Part shown: positions 36,601 through 51,467 of the stretch, piece after piece
Layout of the letters: the number at the start of each line of letters is the position of its first letter
How positions within the stretch are numbered: the stretch's first letter is position 1
Source: Setophaga petechia
Lineage: Eukaryota > Chordata > Aves > Passeriformes > Parulidae
Assembly (NCBI GenBank): GCA_024362935.1
Contig: JANCRA010000119.1
Span: 248,001 to 312,000 of the forward strand
Direction: 5' to 3'
Length of the DNA stretch: 64,000 nucleotides
Program-made: the position numbers and the translations under genes
Notes under the pieces: generated by a model
Told to the model about the DNA's origin: nothing
Databases searched by the model: none
Seen by the model: only the letters and a program-made list of their open reading frames with translations

Positions 36601-39600
36601 TACTTGAAAGGAAGGCGTCTTAGACAACTTTCTTTTTCTTGTGTCAAAACGCACTGCAGCCCTCTATGCAACTTCTAGAACACGATAGGAGATGTTTAGT
36701 GAGCAGGAAGGTTTTCTCCTTGCGAGACATAGTGAAAAAGCTATTTGCTTAGATATAGGTGACAAGAAACACTTACTGCAGTGCACTGAACAGCTAATTG
36801 CTACACAGAACTGCGATTGTGTTAGCAGCTTGCAAAGTGCTAGAAAACAGTACTTTCCCACTCTCTTGCCTTTCCCTTCACATTAATACTTGAAAGGAAG
36901 GCTTCTTAGACAACTTTGTTTTACATTTTGCAAAACACACTGCAGCTGTCTGTGCAACTTCTAGAACACGATGGAAGTTGTTTAGTGAGCAGCAACGTTT
37001 TCCCCTTGCGAGACAAAGTGAAAAAGCTATTTGCTCAGATGTAGGTATCAAGAAACACTTACTGCCGTGCACTGACAAGCTAATTGCTACACAGCACTGG
37101 GATTCTGTTAGCAGCTTGCAAAGTGCTAGAAAACAGTACTTTCCCACTCTCTTGCCTTTCCCTTCACATTAATACTTGAAAGGAAGGCGTCTTAGACAAC
37201 TTTCTTTTTCTTGTTACAGAACACACTGCAGCCCTCTGTGCAACTTCTACAACACGATGGAACTTGTTTAGTGAGCAGGAAGGTTTTCTCCTTGCGAGAC
37301 ATAGTGAAAAAGCTTTTTGCTTAGATGTAGGTGACAAGAAACACTTACTGCAGTGCACTGAACAGCTAACTGCTACACAGCACTAGGACTGTGTTAGCAG
37401 CTTGCAAAGTGCTAGAAAACAGTACTTTCCCACTCTCTTGCCTTTCCCTTCACATTAATACTTGAAAGGAAGGCGTCTTAGACAACTTTATTTTACATTT
37501 TGCAAAACACACTGCAGCCCTCTGTGCAACTTCTAGAACACGATAGGAGATGTTTAGTGAGCAGGAAGGTTTTCTCCTTGCGAGACATAGTGAAAAAGCT
37601 ATTTGCTTAGATGTAGGTGACAAGAAACACTTACTGCAGTGCACTGAAAAGCTAACTGCTACACAGCACTGCGATTGTGTTAGCAGCTTGCAAAGTGCTA
37701 GAAAACAGTACTTTCCCACTCTCTTGCCTTTCCCTTCACATTAATACTTGAAAGGAAGGCATCTTAGACAACTTTCTTTTTCTTGCTGCAAAACACACTG
37801 CAGCCCTCTGTGGAACTTCTACAACACGATGGAAGTTGTTTAATGAGCAGGAAGGTTTTCTCCTTGCGAGACATAATGAAAAAGCTATTTGCTTAGATAT
37901 AGGTGACAAGAAACACTTACTGCAGTGCACTGAACAGCTAATTGCTACACAGAACTGGGATTGTGTTAGCAGCTTGCAAAGTGCTAGAAAACAGTACTTT
38001 CCCACTCTCTTGCCTTTCCCTTCACATTAATACTTGAAAGGAAGGCGTCTTAGACAACTTTCTTTTTCTTGCTGCAAAACACACTGCAGCCCACTGTGCA
38101 ACTTCTAGAACACGATAGGAAATGTTTAGTGAGCAGGAAGGTTTTCTCCTTGCGAGACATAGTGAAAAAGCTTTTTGCTTAGATATAGGTGACAAGAAAC
38201 ACTTACTGCAGTGCACTGAAAAGCTAATTGCTACACAGGACTGGGATTGTGTTAGCAGCTTGCAAAGTGCTAGAAAACAGTACTTTCCCACTCTCTTGCC
38301 TTTCCCTTCACATTAATACTTGAAAGGAAGGCGTCTTAGACAACTTTCTTTTTCTTGCTGCAAAACACACTGCAGCCCACTGTGCAACTTCTAGAACACG
38401 ATAGGAAATGTTTAGTGAGCAGGAAGGTTTTCTCCTTGCGAGACATAGTGAAAAAGCTTTTTGCTTAGATGTAGGTGACAAGAAACACTTACTGCAGTGC
38501 ACTGAAAAGCTAATTGCTACACAGGACTGGGATTGTGTTAGCAGCTTGCAAAGTGCTAGAAAACAGTACTTTCCCACTCTCTTGCCTTTCCCTTCACATT
38601 AACACTTGAAAGCAAGGCGTCTTAGACAACTTTTTTTTTCTTGCTGCAAAACACACTGCAGCCCTCTGTGCAACTTCTAGAACACGATACAAGTTGTTTA
38701 GTGAGCAGGAAGGTTTTCCCCTTGTAGAGAAAGTGAAAAAGCTATTTGCTTAGATGTAGGTATCAAGAAACACTTACTGCCGTGCACTGAACAGCTAATT
38801 GCTACACAGGACTGGGATTGTGTTAGCAGCTTGCAAAGTGCTAGAAAACAGTACTTTCCCACTCTCTTGCCTTTCCCTTCACATTAATACTTGAAAGGAA
38901 GGCGTCTTAGACAACTTTCTTTTACTTTTTGCAAAACACACTGCAGTCCTCTGTGCAACTTCTAGAGCACGATAGGAGATGTTTAGTGAGCAGGAAGGTT
39001 TTCTCCTTGCGAGACAGAGTGAAAAAGCTATTTGCTCAGATGTAGGTGACAAGAAACACGTACTGCAGTGCAGTGACAAGTTAATTGGTACACAGCACTG
39101 GGATTGTGTTAGCAGCTCTCAAAGTGATAGAAAACAGTACTTTCCCACTCTCTTGCCTTTCCCTTCACATTAATACTTGAAAGGAAGGCGTCTTAGACAA
39201 CTTTTTTTTTCTTGCTGCAAAACACACTGCAGCCCTCTGTGCAACTTCTAGAACACGATAGGAAATGTTTAGTGAGCAGGAAGGTTTTCTCCTTGCGAGA
39301 CATAATGAAAAAGCTTTTTGCTTAGATATAGGTGACAAGAAACACTTACTGCAGTGCACTGAACAGCTAACTGCTACACAGCACTAGGATTGTGTTAGCA
39401 GCCTGCAAAGTGCTAGAAAACAGTACTTTCCCACTCTCTTGCCTTTCCCTTCACATTAATACTTGAAAAGAAGGCATCTTAGACAACTTTCTTTTTCTTG
39501 TGTCAAAAATCTCTGCAGCCCTCTCTGCAACATCTACAACAGGATGGAAGTTGTTTAGTGAGCAGGTAGGTTTTCTCCTTGCGAGACATAGTGAAAAAGC

Positions 39601-42600
39601 TATTTCCTTAGATGTAGGTGACAAGAAACACTTACTGCCGTACACTGAAAAGCTAACTGCTACACAGCACTGCGATTGTTTTAGCAGCCTGCAAAGTGCC
39701 AGAAAACAGTACTTTCCCACTCTGTTGCCTTTCCCTACACATTAATACTTGAAAGGAAGGCTTCTTAGACAACTTTGTTTTACATTTTGCAAAACACACT
39801 GCAGCTGTCTGTGCAACTTCTACAACACGATGGAAGTTGTTTTGTGAGCAGCAACGTTTTCCCCTTGCGAGACAAAGTGAAAAAGCTATTTGCTCAGATG
39901 TAGGTATCAAGAAACACTTACTGCCGTGCACTGACAAGCTAATTGCTACACAGCACTGCGATTGTGTTAGCAGCTTGCAAAGTGCTAGAAAACAGTACTT
40001 TCCCACTCTCTTGCCTTTCCCTTCACATTAATACTTGAAAGGAAGGCGTCTCAGACAACTTTCTTTTTCTTGTTACAGAACACACTGCAGCCCTCTCTGC
40101 AACATCTACAACACGATGGAACTTGTTTAGTGAGCAGGAAGGTTTTCTCCTTGCGAGACATAGTGAAAAAGCTTTTTGCTTAGATGTAGGTGACAAGAAA
40201 CACTTACTGCAGTGCACTGAACAGCTAACTGCTACACAGCACTAGGACTGTGTTAGCAGCTTGCAAAGTGCTAGAAAACAGTACTTTCCCACTCTCTTGC
40301 CTTTCCCTTCACATTAATACTTGAAAGGAAGGCGTCTTAGACAACTTTATTTTACATTTTGCAAAACACACTGCAGCCCTCTGTGCAACTTCTAGAACAC
40401 GATAGGAGATGTTTAGTGAGCAGGAAGGTTTTCTCCTTGCGAGACATAGTGAAAAAGCTATTTGCTTAGATGTAGGTGACAAGAAACACTTACTGCATTG
40501 CACTGAAAAGCTAACTGCTACACAGCACTGCGATTGTGTTAGCAGCTTGCAAAGTGCTAGAAAACAGTACTTTCCCACTCTCTTGCCTTTCCCTTCACAT
40601 TAATACTTGAAAGGAAGGCATCTTAGACAACTTTCTTTTTCTTGCTGCAAAACACACTGCAGCCCTCTGTGGAACTTCTACAACACGATGGAAGTTGTTT
40701 AATGAGCAGGAAGGTTTTCTCCTTGCGAGACATAATGAAAAAGCTATTTGCTTAGATATAGGTGACAAGAAACACTTACTGCAGTGCACTGAACAGCTAA
40801 TTGCTACACAGAACTGGGATTGTGTTAGCAGCTTGCAAAGTGCTAGAAAACAGTACTTTCCCACTCTCTTGCCTTTCCCTTCACATTAATACTTGAAAGG
40901 AAGGCGTCTTAGACAACTTTCTTTTACTTTTTGCAAAACACACTGCAGTCCTCTGTGCAACTTCTAGAGCACGATAGGAGATGTTTAGTGAGCAAGAAGG
41001 TTTTCTCCTTGCGAGACAGAGTGAAAAAGCTATTTGCTCAGATGTAGGTGACAAGAAACACGTACTGCAGTGCAGTGACAAGTTAATTGGTACACAGCAC
41101 TGGGATTGTGTTAGCAGCTCTCAAAGTGATAGAAAACAGTACTTTCCCACTCTCTTGCCTTTCCCTTCACATTAATACTTGAAAGGAAGGCGTCTTAGAC
41201 AACTTTCTTTTTCTTGCTGCAAAACACGCTGCAGCCCTCTGTGCAACTTCTAGAACACGATAGGAAATGTTTAGTGAGCAGGAAGGTTTTCTCCTTGCGA
41301 GACATAGTGAAAAAGCTTTTTGCTTCGATATAGGTGACAAGAAACACTTACTGCAGTGTACTGAACAGCTAACTGCTACACAGCACTAGGACTGTGTTAG
41401 CAGCCTGCAAAGTGCTAGAAAACAGTACTTTCCCACTCTCTTGCCTTTCCCTTCACATTAATACTTGAAAGGAAGGCATCTTAGACAACTTTCTTTTTCT
41501 TGTGTCAAAAATCTCTGCAGCCCTCTCTGCAACATCTACAACAGGATGGAAGTTGTTTAGTGAGCAGGAAGGTTTTCTCCTTGCGAGACATAGTGAAAAA
41601 GCTATTTCCTTAGATGTAGGTGACAAGAAACACTTACTGCCGTACACTGAAAAGCTAACTGCTACACAGCACTAGGATTGTGTTAGCAGCTTGCAAAGTG
41701 CTAGAAAACAGTACTTTCCCACTCTCTTGCCTTTCCCTTCACATTAATACTGGAAAGGAAGTTGTCTCAGACAACTTTCTTTTACATTTTGCAAAACACA
41801 CTGCAGCCGTCTGTGCAACTTCTACAACACGATGGAAGTTGTTTTGTGAGCAGCAACGTTTTCCCCTTGCGAGACAAAGTGAAAAAGCTATTTGCTCAGA
41901 TGTAGGTATCAAGAAACACTTACTGCCGTGCACTGACAAGCTAATTGCTACACAGCACTGCGATTGTGTTAGCAGCTTGCAAAGTGCTAGAAAACAGTAC
42001 TTTCCCACTCTCTTGCCTTTCCCTTCACATTAATACTTGAAAAGAAGGCGTCTCAGACAACTTTCTTTTTCTTGTTACAGAACACACTGCAGCCCTCTCT
42101 GCAACATCTACAACACGATGGAACTTGTTTAGTGAGCAGGAAGGTTTTCTCCTTGCGAGACATAGTGAAAAAGCTATTTGCTTAGATGTAGGTGACAAGA
42201 AACACTTACTGCAGTGCACTGAAAAGCTAATTGCTACACAGAACTGGGATTGTGTTAGCAGCTTGCAAAGTGCTAGAAAACAGTACTTTCCCACTCTCTT
42301 GCCTTTCCCTTCACATTAATACTTGAAAGGAAGGCGTCTTAGACAACTTTCCTTTTCTTGCTGCAAAACACACTGCAGCCCTCTGTGCAACTTCTAGAAC
42401 ACGATAGGAAATGTTTAGTGAGCAGGAAGGTTTTCTCCTTGGGAGACATAGTGAAAAAGCTTTTTGCTTAGATATAGGTGACAAGAAACACTTACTGCAG
42501 TGCACTGAACAGCTAATTGCTACACAGAACTGCGATTGTGTTAGCAGCTTGCAAAGTGCTAGAAAACAGTACTTTCCCACTCTCTTGCCTTTCCCTTCAC

Positions 42601-43748
42601 ATTAACACTTGAAAGCAAGGCGTCTTAGACAACTTTTTTTTTCTTGCTGCAAAACACACTGCAGCCCTCTGTGCAACTTGTAGAACACGATACAAGTTGT
42701 TTAGTGAGCAGCAACGTTTTCCCCTTGTAGAGAAAGTGAAAAAGCTCTTTGCTTAGATGTAGGTATCAAGAAACACTTACTGCCGTGCACTGACAACCTA
42801 ATTGCTACACAGCACTGCGATTGTGTTAGCAGCTTGCAAAGTGCTAGAAAACAGTACTTTCCCACTCTGTTGCCTTTCCCTTCACATTAATACTTGAAAG
42901 GAAAGCGTCTTAGAGAAGTTTATTTTACTTTTTGCAAAACACACTGCAGTCCTCTGTGCAACTTCTAGAGCACGATAGGAGATGTTTAGTGAGCAGGAAG
43001 GTTTTCTCCTTGGGAGACATAGTGAAAAAGCTATTTGCTTAGATATAGGTGACAAGAAACACTTACTGCAGTGCACTGAATAGCTAATTGCTACACAGAA
43101 CTGGGATTGTGTTAGCAGCTTGCAAAGTGCTAGAAAACAGTACTTTCCCACTCTCTTGCCTTTCCCTTCACATTAATACTTGAAAGGAAGGCGTCTTAGA
43201 CAACTTTCTTTTTCTTGTTACAGAACACACTGCAGCCCTCTGTGCAACTTCTAGAACACGATAGGAGATGTTTAGTGAGCAGGAAGGTTTTCTCCTTCCG
43301 AGACATAGTGAAAAAGCTTTTTGCTTAGATGTAGGTGACAAGAAACACTTACTGCAGTGCACTGAACAGCTAACTGCTACACAGCACTAGGATTGTGTTA
43401 GCAGCTTGCAAAGTGCTAGAAAACAGTACTTTCCCACTCTCTTGCCTTTCCCTTCACATTAATACTGGAAAGGAAGTCGTCTCAGACAACTTTCTTTTAC
43501 ATTTTGCAAAACACACTGCAGCCGTCTGTGCAACTTCTACAACACGATGGAAGTTGTTTTGTGAGCAGCAACGTTTTCCCCTTGCGAGACAAAGTGAAAA
43601 AGCTATTTGCTCAGATGTAGGTATCAAGAAACACTTACTGCCGTGCACTGACAAGCTAATTGCTACACAGCACTGCGATTGTGTTAGCAGCTTGCAAAGT
43701 GCTAGAAAACAGTACTTTCCCACTCTCTTGCCTTTCCCTTCACATTAA
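36601..43748. repeat. 25-monomer HOR, copy 3 (7,148 bp)
   Basis: h1 (36601) to h25 (43463) are in the reference order, at offset 15,437 from copy 2. Two local features differ from copies 1 and 2. h11 ends CTCTGTTGCCTTTCCC (near 39720), and h12 has TTGTTTTGTGAGC (near 39836) instead of TTGTTTAGTGAGC. The first of these is shared with the 29-mers at 46297 and 54588. The last two monomers also form the start of the first 29-mer. Confidence 0.9.
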
Positions 43749-46700
43749 TACTTGAAAAGAAGGCGTCTCAGACAACTTTCTTTTTCTTGTTACAGAACAC
43801 ACTGCAGCCCTCTCTGCAACATCTACAACACGATGGAACTTGTTTAGTGAGCAGGAAGGTTTTCTCCTTGCGAGACATAGTGAAAAAGCTTTTTGCTTAG
43901 ATGTAGGTGACAAGAAACACTTACTGCAGTGCACTGAACAGCTAACTGCTACACAGCACTGCGATTGTGTTAGCAGCTTGCAAAGTGCTAGAAAACAGTA
44001 CTTTCCCACTCTCTTGCCTTTCCCTTCACATTAATACTTAAAAGGAAGGCGTCTTAGACAACTTTATTTTACATTTTGCAAAACACACTGCAGCCCTCTG
44101 TGCAACTTCTAGAACACGATAGGAGATGTTTAGTGAGCAGGAAGGTTTTCTCCTTGCGAGACATAGTGAAAAAGCTATTTGCTTAGATGTAGGTGACAAG
44201 AAACACTTACTGCAGTGCACTGAAAAGCTAACTGCTACACAGCACTGCGATTGTGTTAGCAGCTTGCAAAGTGCTAGAAAACAGTACTTTCCCACTCTCT
44301 TGCCTTTCCCTTCACATTAATACTTGAAAGGAAGGCATCTTAGACAACTTTCTTTTTCTTGCTGCAAAACACACTGCAGCCCTCTGTGGAACTTCTACAA
44401 CACGATGGAAGTTGTTTAATGAGCAGGAAGGTTTTCTCCTTGCGAGACATAATGAAAAAGCTATTTGCTTAGATATAGGTGACAAGAAACACTTACTGCA
44501 GTGCACTGAACAGCTAATTGCTACACAGAACTGGGATTGTGTTAGCAGCTTGCAAAGTGCTAGAAAACAGTACTTTCCCACTCTCTTGCCTTTCCCTTCA
44601 CATTAATACTTGAAAGGAAGGCGTCTTAGACAACTTTCTTTTTCTTGCTGCAAAACACACTGCAGCCCACTGTGCAACTTCTAGAACACGATAGGAAATG
44701 TTTAGTGAGCAGGAAGGTTTTCTCCTTGCGAGACATAGTGAAAAAGCTTTTTGCTTAGATGTAGGTGACAAGAAACACTTACTGCAGTGCACTGAAAAGC
44801 TAATTGCTACACAGGACTGGGATTGTGTTAGCAGCTTGCAAAGTGCTAGAAAACAGTACTTTCCCACTCTCTTGCCTTTCCCTTCACATTAATACTTGAA
44901 AGGAAGGCGTCTTAGACAACTTTCTTTTTCTTGCTGCAAAACACACTGCAGCCCACTGTGCAACTTCTAGAACACGATAGGAAATGTTTAGTGAGCAGGA
45001 AGGTTTTCTCCTTGCGAGACATAGTGAAAAAGCTTTTTGCTTAGATGTAGGTGACAAGAAACACTTACTGCAGTGCACTGAAAAGCTAATTGCTACACAG
45101 GACTGGGATTGTGTTAGCAGCTTGCAAAGTGCTAGAAAACAGTACTTTCCCACTCTCTTGCCTTTCCCTTCACATTAACACTTGAAAGCAAGGCGTCTTA
45201 GACAACTTTTTTTTTCTTGCTGCAAAACACACTGCAGCCCTCTGTGCAACTTCTAGAACACGATACAAGTTGTTTAGTGAGCAGGAAGGTTTTCCCCTTG
45301 TAGAGAAAGTGAAAAAGCTATTTGCTTAGATGTAGGTATCAAGAAACACTTACTGCCGTGCACTGAACAGCTAATTGCTACACAGGACTGGGATTGTGTT
45401 AGCAGCTTGCAAAGTGCTAGAAAACAGTACTTTCCCACTCTCTTGCCTTTCCCTTCACATTAATACTTGAAAGGAAGGCGTCTTAGACAACTTTCTTTTA
45501 CTTTTTGCAAAACACACTGCAGTCCTCTGTGCAACTTCTAGAGCACGATAGGAGATGTTTAGTGAGCAGGAAGGTTTTCTCCTTGCGAGACAGAGTGAAA
45601 AAGCTATTTGCTCAGATGTAGGTGACAAGAAACACGTACTGCAGTGCAGTGACAAGTTAATTGGTACACAGCACTGGGATTGTGTTAGCAGCTCTCAAAG
45701 TGATAGAAAACAGTACTTTCCCACTCTCTTGCCTTTCCCTTCACATTAATACTTGAAAGGAAGGCGTCTTAGACAACTTTTTTTTTCTTGCTGCAAAACA
45801 CACTGCAGCCCTCTGTGCAACTTCTAGAACACGATAGGAAATGTTTAGTGAGCAGGAAGGTTTTCTCCTTGCGAGACATAATGAAAAAGCTTTTTGCTTA
45901 GATATAGGTGACAAGAAACACTTACTGCAGTGCACTGAACAGCTAACTGCTACACAGCACTAGGATTGTGTTAGCAGCCTGCAAAGTGCTAGAAAACAGT
46001 ACTTTCCCACTCTCTTGCCTTTCCCTTCACATTAATACTTGAAAGGAAGGCATCTTAGACAACTTTCTTTTTCTTGTGTCAAAAATCTCTGCAGCCCTCT
46101 CTGCAACATCTACAACAGGATGGAAGTTGTTTAGTGAGCAGGTAGGTTTTCTCCTTGCGAGACATAGTGAAAAAGCTATTTCCTTAGATGTAGGTGACAA
46201 GAAACACTTACTGCCGTACACTGAAAAGCTAACTGCTACACAGCACTGCGATTGTTTTAGCAGCCTGCAAAGTGCCAGAAAACAGTACTTTCCCACTCTG
46301 TTGCCTTTCCCTACACATTAATACTTGAAAGGAAGGCTTCTTAGACAACTTTGTTTTACATTTTGCAAAACACACTGCAGCTGTCTGTGCAACTTCTACA
46401 ACACGATGGAAGTTGTTTAGTGAGCAGCAACGTTTTCCCCTTGCGAGACAAAGTGAAAAAGCTATTTGCTCAGATGTAGGTATCAAGAAACACTTACTGC
46501 CGTGCACTGACAAGCTAATTGCTACACAGCACTGCGATTGTGTTAGCAGCTTGCAAAGTGCTAGAAAACAGTACTTTCCCACTCTCTTGCCTTTCCCTTC
46601 ACATTAATACTTGAAAGGAAGGCGTCTCAGACAACTTTCTTTTTCTTGTTACAGAACACACTGCAGCCCTCTCTGCAACATCTACAACACGATGGAACTT

Positions 46701-49700
46701 GTTTAGTGAGCAGGAAGGTTTTCTCCTTGCGAGACATAGTGAAAATGCTTTTTGCTTAGATGTAGGTGACAAGAAACACTTACTGCAGTGCACTGAACAG
46801 CTAACTGCTACACAGCACTAGGACTGTGTTAGCAGCTTGCAAAGTGCTAGAAAACAGTACTTTCCCACTCTCTTGCCTTTCCCTTCACATTAATACTTGA
46901 AAGGAAGGCGTCTTAGACAACTTTATTTTACATTTTGCAAAACACACTGCAGCCCTCTGTGCAACTTCTAGAACACGATAGGAGATGTTTAGTGAGCAGG
47001 AAGGTTTTCTCCTTGCGAGACATAGTGAAAAAGCTATTTGCTTAGATGTAGGTGACAAGAAACACTTACTGCATTGCACTGAAAAGCTAACTGCTACACA
47101 GCACTGCGATTGTGTTAGCAGCTTGCAAAGTGCTAGAAAACAGTACTTTCCCACTCTCTTGCCTTTCCCTTCACATTAATACTTGAAAGGAAGGCATCTT
47201 AGACAACTTTCTTTTTCTTGCTGCAAAACACACTGCAGCCCTCTGTGGAACTTCTACAACACGATGGAAGTTGTTTAATGAGCAGGAAGGTTTTCTCCTT
47301 GCGAGACATAATGAAAAAGCTATTTGCTTAGATATAGGTGACAAGAAACACTTACTGCAGTGCACTGAACAGCTAATTGCTACACAGAACTGGGATTGTG
47401 TTAGCAGCTTGCAAAGTGCTAGAAAACAGTACTTTCCCACTCTCTTGCCTTTCCCTTCACATTAATACTTGAAAGGAAGGCGTCTTAGACAACTTTCTTT
47501 TACTTTTTGCAAAACACACTGCAGTCCTCTGTGCAACTTCTAGAGCACGATAGGAGATGTTTAGTGAGCAGGAAGGTTTTCTCCTTGCGAGACAGAGTGA
47601 AAAAGCTATTTGCTCAGATGTAGGTGACAAGAAACACGTACTGCAGTGCAGTGACAAGTTAATTGGTACACAGCACTGGGATTGTGTTAGCAGCTCTCAA
47701 AGTGATAGAAAACAGTACTTTCCCACTCTCTTGCCTTTCCCTTCACATTAATACTTGAAAGGAAGGCGTCTTAGACAACATTATTTTCTTGCTGCAAAAC
47801 ACGCTGCAGCCCTCTGTGCAACTTCTAGAACACGATAGGAAATGTTTAGTGAGCAGGAAGGTTTTCTCCTTGCGAGACATAGTGAAAAAGCTTTTTGCTT
47901 CGATATAGGTGACAAGAAACACTTACTGCAGTGTACTGAACAGCTAACTGCTACACAGCACTAGGACTGTGTTAGCAGCCTGCAAAGTGCTAGAAAACAG
48001 TACTTTCCCACTCTCTTGCCTTTCCCTTCACATTAATACTTGAAAGGAAGGCATCTTAGACAACTTTCTTTTTCTTGTGTCAAAAATCTCTGCAGCCCTC
48101 TCTGCAACATCTACAACAGGATGGAAGTTGTTTAGTGAGCAGGAAGGTTTTCTCCTTGCGAGACATAGTGAAAAAGCTATTTCCTTAGATGTAGGTGACA
48201 AGAAACACTTACTGCCGTACACTGAAAAGCTAACTGCTACACAGCACTAGGATTGTGTTAGCAGCTTGCAAAGTGCTAGAAAACAGTACTTTCCCACTCT
48301 CTTGCCTTTCCCTTCACATTAATACTGGAAAGGAAGTTGTCTCAGACAACTTTCTTTTACATTTTGCAAAACACACTGCAGCCGTCTGTGCAACTTCTAC
48401 AACACGATGGAAGTTGTTTTGTGAGCAGCAACGTTTTCCCCTTGCGAGACAAAGTGAAAAAGCTATTTGCTCAGATGTAGGTATCAAGAAACACTTACTG
48501 CCGTGCACTGACAAGCTAATTGCTACACAGAACTGCGATTGTGTTAGCAGCTTGCAAAGTGCTAGAAAACAGTACTTTCCCACTCTCTTGCCTTTCCCTT
48601 CACATTAATACTTGAAAAGAAGGCGTCTCAGACAACTTTCTTTTTCTTGTTACAGAACACACTGCAGCCCTCTCTGCAACATCTACAACACGATGGAACT
48701 TGTTTAGTGAGCAGGAAGGTTTTCTCCTTGCGAGACATAGTGAAAAAGCTTTTTGCTTAGATGTAGGTGACAAGAAACACTTACTGCAGTGCACTGAAAA
48801 GCTAATTGCTACACAGAACTGGGATTGTGTTAGCAGCTTGCAAAGTGCTAGAAAACAGTACTTTCCCACTCTCTTGCCTTTCCCTTCACATTAATACTTG
48901 AAAGGAAGGCGTCTTAGACAACTTTCTTTTTCTTGCTGCAAAACACACTGCAGCCCTCTGTGCAACTTCTAGAACACGATAGGAAATGTTTAGTGAGCAG
49001 GAAGGTTTTCTCCTTGGGAGACATAGTGAAAAAGCTTTTTGCTTAGATATAGGTGACAAGAAACACTTACTGCAGTGCACTGAACAGCTAATTGCTACAC
49101 AGAACTGCGATTGTGTTAGCAGCTTGCAAAGTGCTAGAAAACAGTACTTTCCCACTCTCTTGCCTTTCCCTTCACATTAACACTTGAAAGCAAGGCGTCT
49201 TAGACAACTTTTTTTTTCTTGCTGCAAAACACACTGCAGCCCTCTGGGCAACTTGTAGAACACGATACAAGTTGTTTAGTGAGCAGCAACGTTTTCCCCT
49301 TGTAGAGAAAGTGAAAAAGCTCTTTGCTTAGATGTAGGTATCAAGAAACACTTACTGCCGTGCACTGACAACCTAATTGCTACACAGCACTGCGATTGTG
49401 TTAGCAGCTTGCAAAGTGCTAGAAAACAGTACTTTCCCACTCTGTTGCCTTTCCCTTCACATTAATACTTGAAAGGAAAGCGTCTTAGAGAAGTTTATTT
49501 TACTTTTTGCAAAACACACTGCAGTCCTCTGTGCAACTTCTAGAGCACGATAGGAGATGTTTAGTGAGCAGGAAGGTTTTCTCCTTGGGAGACATAGTGA
49601 AAAAGCTATTTGCTTAGATATAGGTGACAAGAAACACTTACTGCAGTGCACTGAATAGCTAATTGCTACACAGAACTGGGATTGTGTTAGCAGCTTGCAA

Positions 49701-51467
49701 AGTGCTAGAAAACAGTACTTTCCCACTCTCTTGCCTTTCCCTTCACATTAATACTTGAAAGGAAGGCGTCTTGGACAACTTTCTTTTTCTTGTTACAGAA
49801 CACACTGCAGCCCTCTGTGCAACTTCTAGAACACGATAGGAGATGTTTAGTGAGCAGGAAGGTTTTCTCCTTCCGAGACATAGTGAAAAAGCTTTTTGCT
49901 TAGATGTAGGTGACAAGAAACACTTACTGCAGTGCACTGAACAGCTAACTGCTACACAGCACTAGGATTGTGTTAGCAGCTTGCAAAGTGCTAGAAAACA
50001 GTACTTTCCCACTCTCTTGCCTTTCCCTTCACATTAATACTGGAAAGGAAGTCGTCTCAGACAACTTTCTTTTACATTTTGCAAAACACACTGCAGCCGT
50101 CTGTGCAACTTCTACAACACGATGGAAGTTGTTTTGTGAGCAGCAACGTTTTCCCCTTGCGAGACAAAGTGAAAAAGCTATTTGCTCAGATGTAGGTATC
50201 AAGAAACACTTACTGCCGTGCACTGACAAGCTAATTGCTACACAGCACTGGGATTGTGTTAGCAGCTTGCAAAGTGCTAGAAAACAGTACTTTCCCACTC
50301 TCTTGCCTTTCCCTTCACATTAATACTTGAAAAGAAGGCGTCTCAGACAACTTTCTTTTTCTTGTTACAGAACACACTGCAGCCCTCTCTGCAACATCTA
50401 CAACACGATGGAACTTGTTTAGTGAGCAGGAAGGTTTTCTCCTTGCGAGACATAGTGAAAAAGCTCTTTGCTTAGATGTAGGTGACAAGAAACACTTACT
50501 GCCGTGCACTGACAACCTAATTGCTACACAGCACTGCGATTGTGTTAGCAGCTTGCAAAGTGCTAGAAAACAGTACTTTCCCACTCTGTTGCCTTTCCCT
50601 TCACATTAATACTTGAAAGGAAAGCGTCTTAGAGAAGTTTATTTTACTTTTTGCAAAACACACTGCAGTCCTCTGTGCAACTTCTAGAGCACGATAGGAG
50701 ATGTTTAGTGAGCAGGAAGGTTTTCTCCTTGCGAGACAGAGTGAAAAAGCTATTTGCTCAGATGTAGGTGACAAGAAACACTTACTGCAGTGCACTGAAA
50801 AGCTAACTGCTACACAGCACTGCGATTGTGTTAGCAGCCTGCAAAGTGCTAGAAAAGAGTACTTTCCCACTCTCTTGCCTTTCCCTTCACATTAATACTT
50901 GAAAGGAAGGCATCTTAGACAACTTTCTTTTTCTTGTATCAAAAAACTCTGCAGCCCTCTCTGCAACATCTACAACACGATGGAAGTTGTTTAGTGAGCA
51001 GGAAGGTTTTCTCCTTGCGAGACATATTGAAAAAGCTATTTGCTTAGATGTAGGTATCAAGAAACACTTACTGCAGTGCACTGAACAGCTAACTGCTACA
51101 CAGCACTAGGACTGTGTTAGCAGCTTGCAAAGTGCTAGAAAACAGTACTTTCCCACTCTCTTGCCTTTCCCTTCACATTAATACTTGAAAGGAAGGCGTC
51201 GTAGACAACTTTCTTTTTCTTGTTGCAAAAAACTGTGCAGCCCTCTGTGCAAGGTCTACGACACGATGGAAGATGTTTAGTGAGCAGGAAGGTTTTCTCC
51301 TTGCGAGACATAGTGAAAAAGCTATTTGCTTAGATGTAGGTGACAAGAAACACTTACTGCAGTGCACTGAAAAGCTAATTGCTACACAGCACTGCGATTG
51401 TGTTAGCAGCTTGCAAAGTGGTAGAAAACAGTACTTTCCCACTCTCTTGCCTTTCCCTTCACATTAA
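43177..51467. repeat. 29-monomer HOR, copy 1 (8,291 bp)
   Basis: The order is h24 (43177), h25 (43463), K (43749), h4 (44035) through h25 (50038), then q1-q4 (50324, 50610, 50896, 51182). The left part carries lineage-A markers. From h17 (47752) on it carries lineage-B markers (ACATTATTTTC, CAGAACTGCG in h19, CTTGGACAAC in h24 at 49752). The unit is thus a mosaic of the two lineages. A private GAAAATGC (near 46741) is absent from the second copy. Immediately downstream the sequence restarts at h24. Confidence 0.9.

Noticed and set aside
36664..36861. Shorter minus frames in h1 (also 14079 and 21227) as a separate gene
   Set aside because: They are shortened only by a stop created in the GTGTCAAAACGC region of h1. 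This is the same repeat frame, not a distinct gene.
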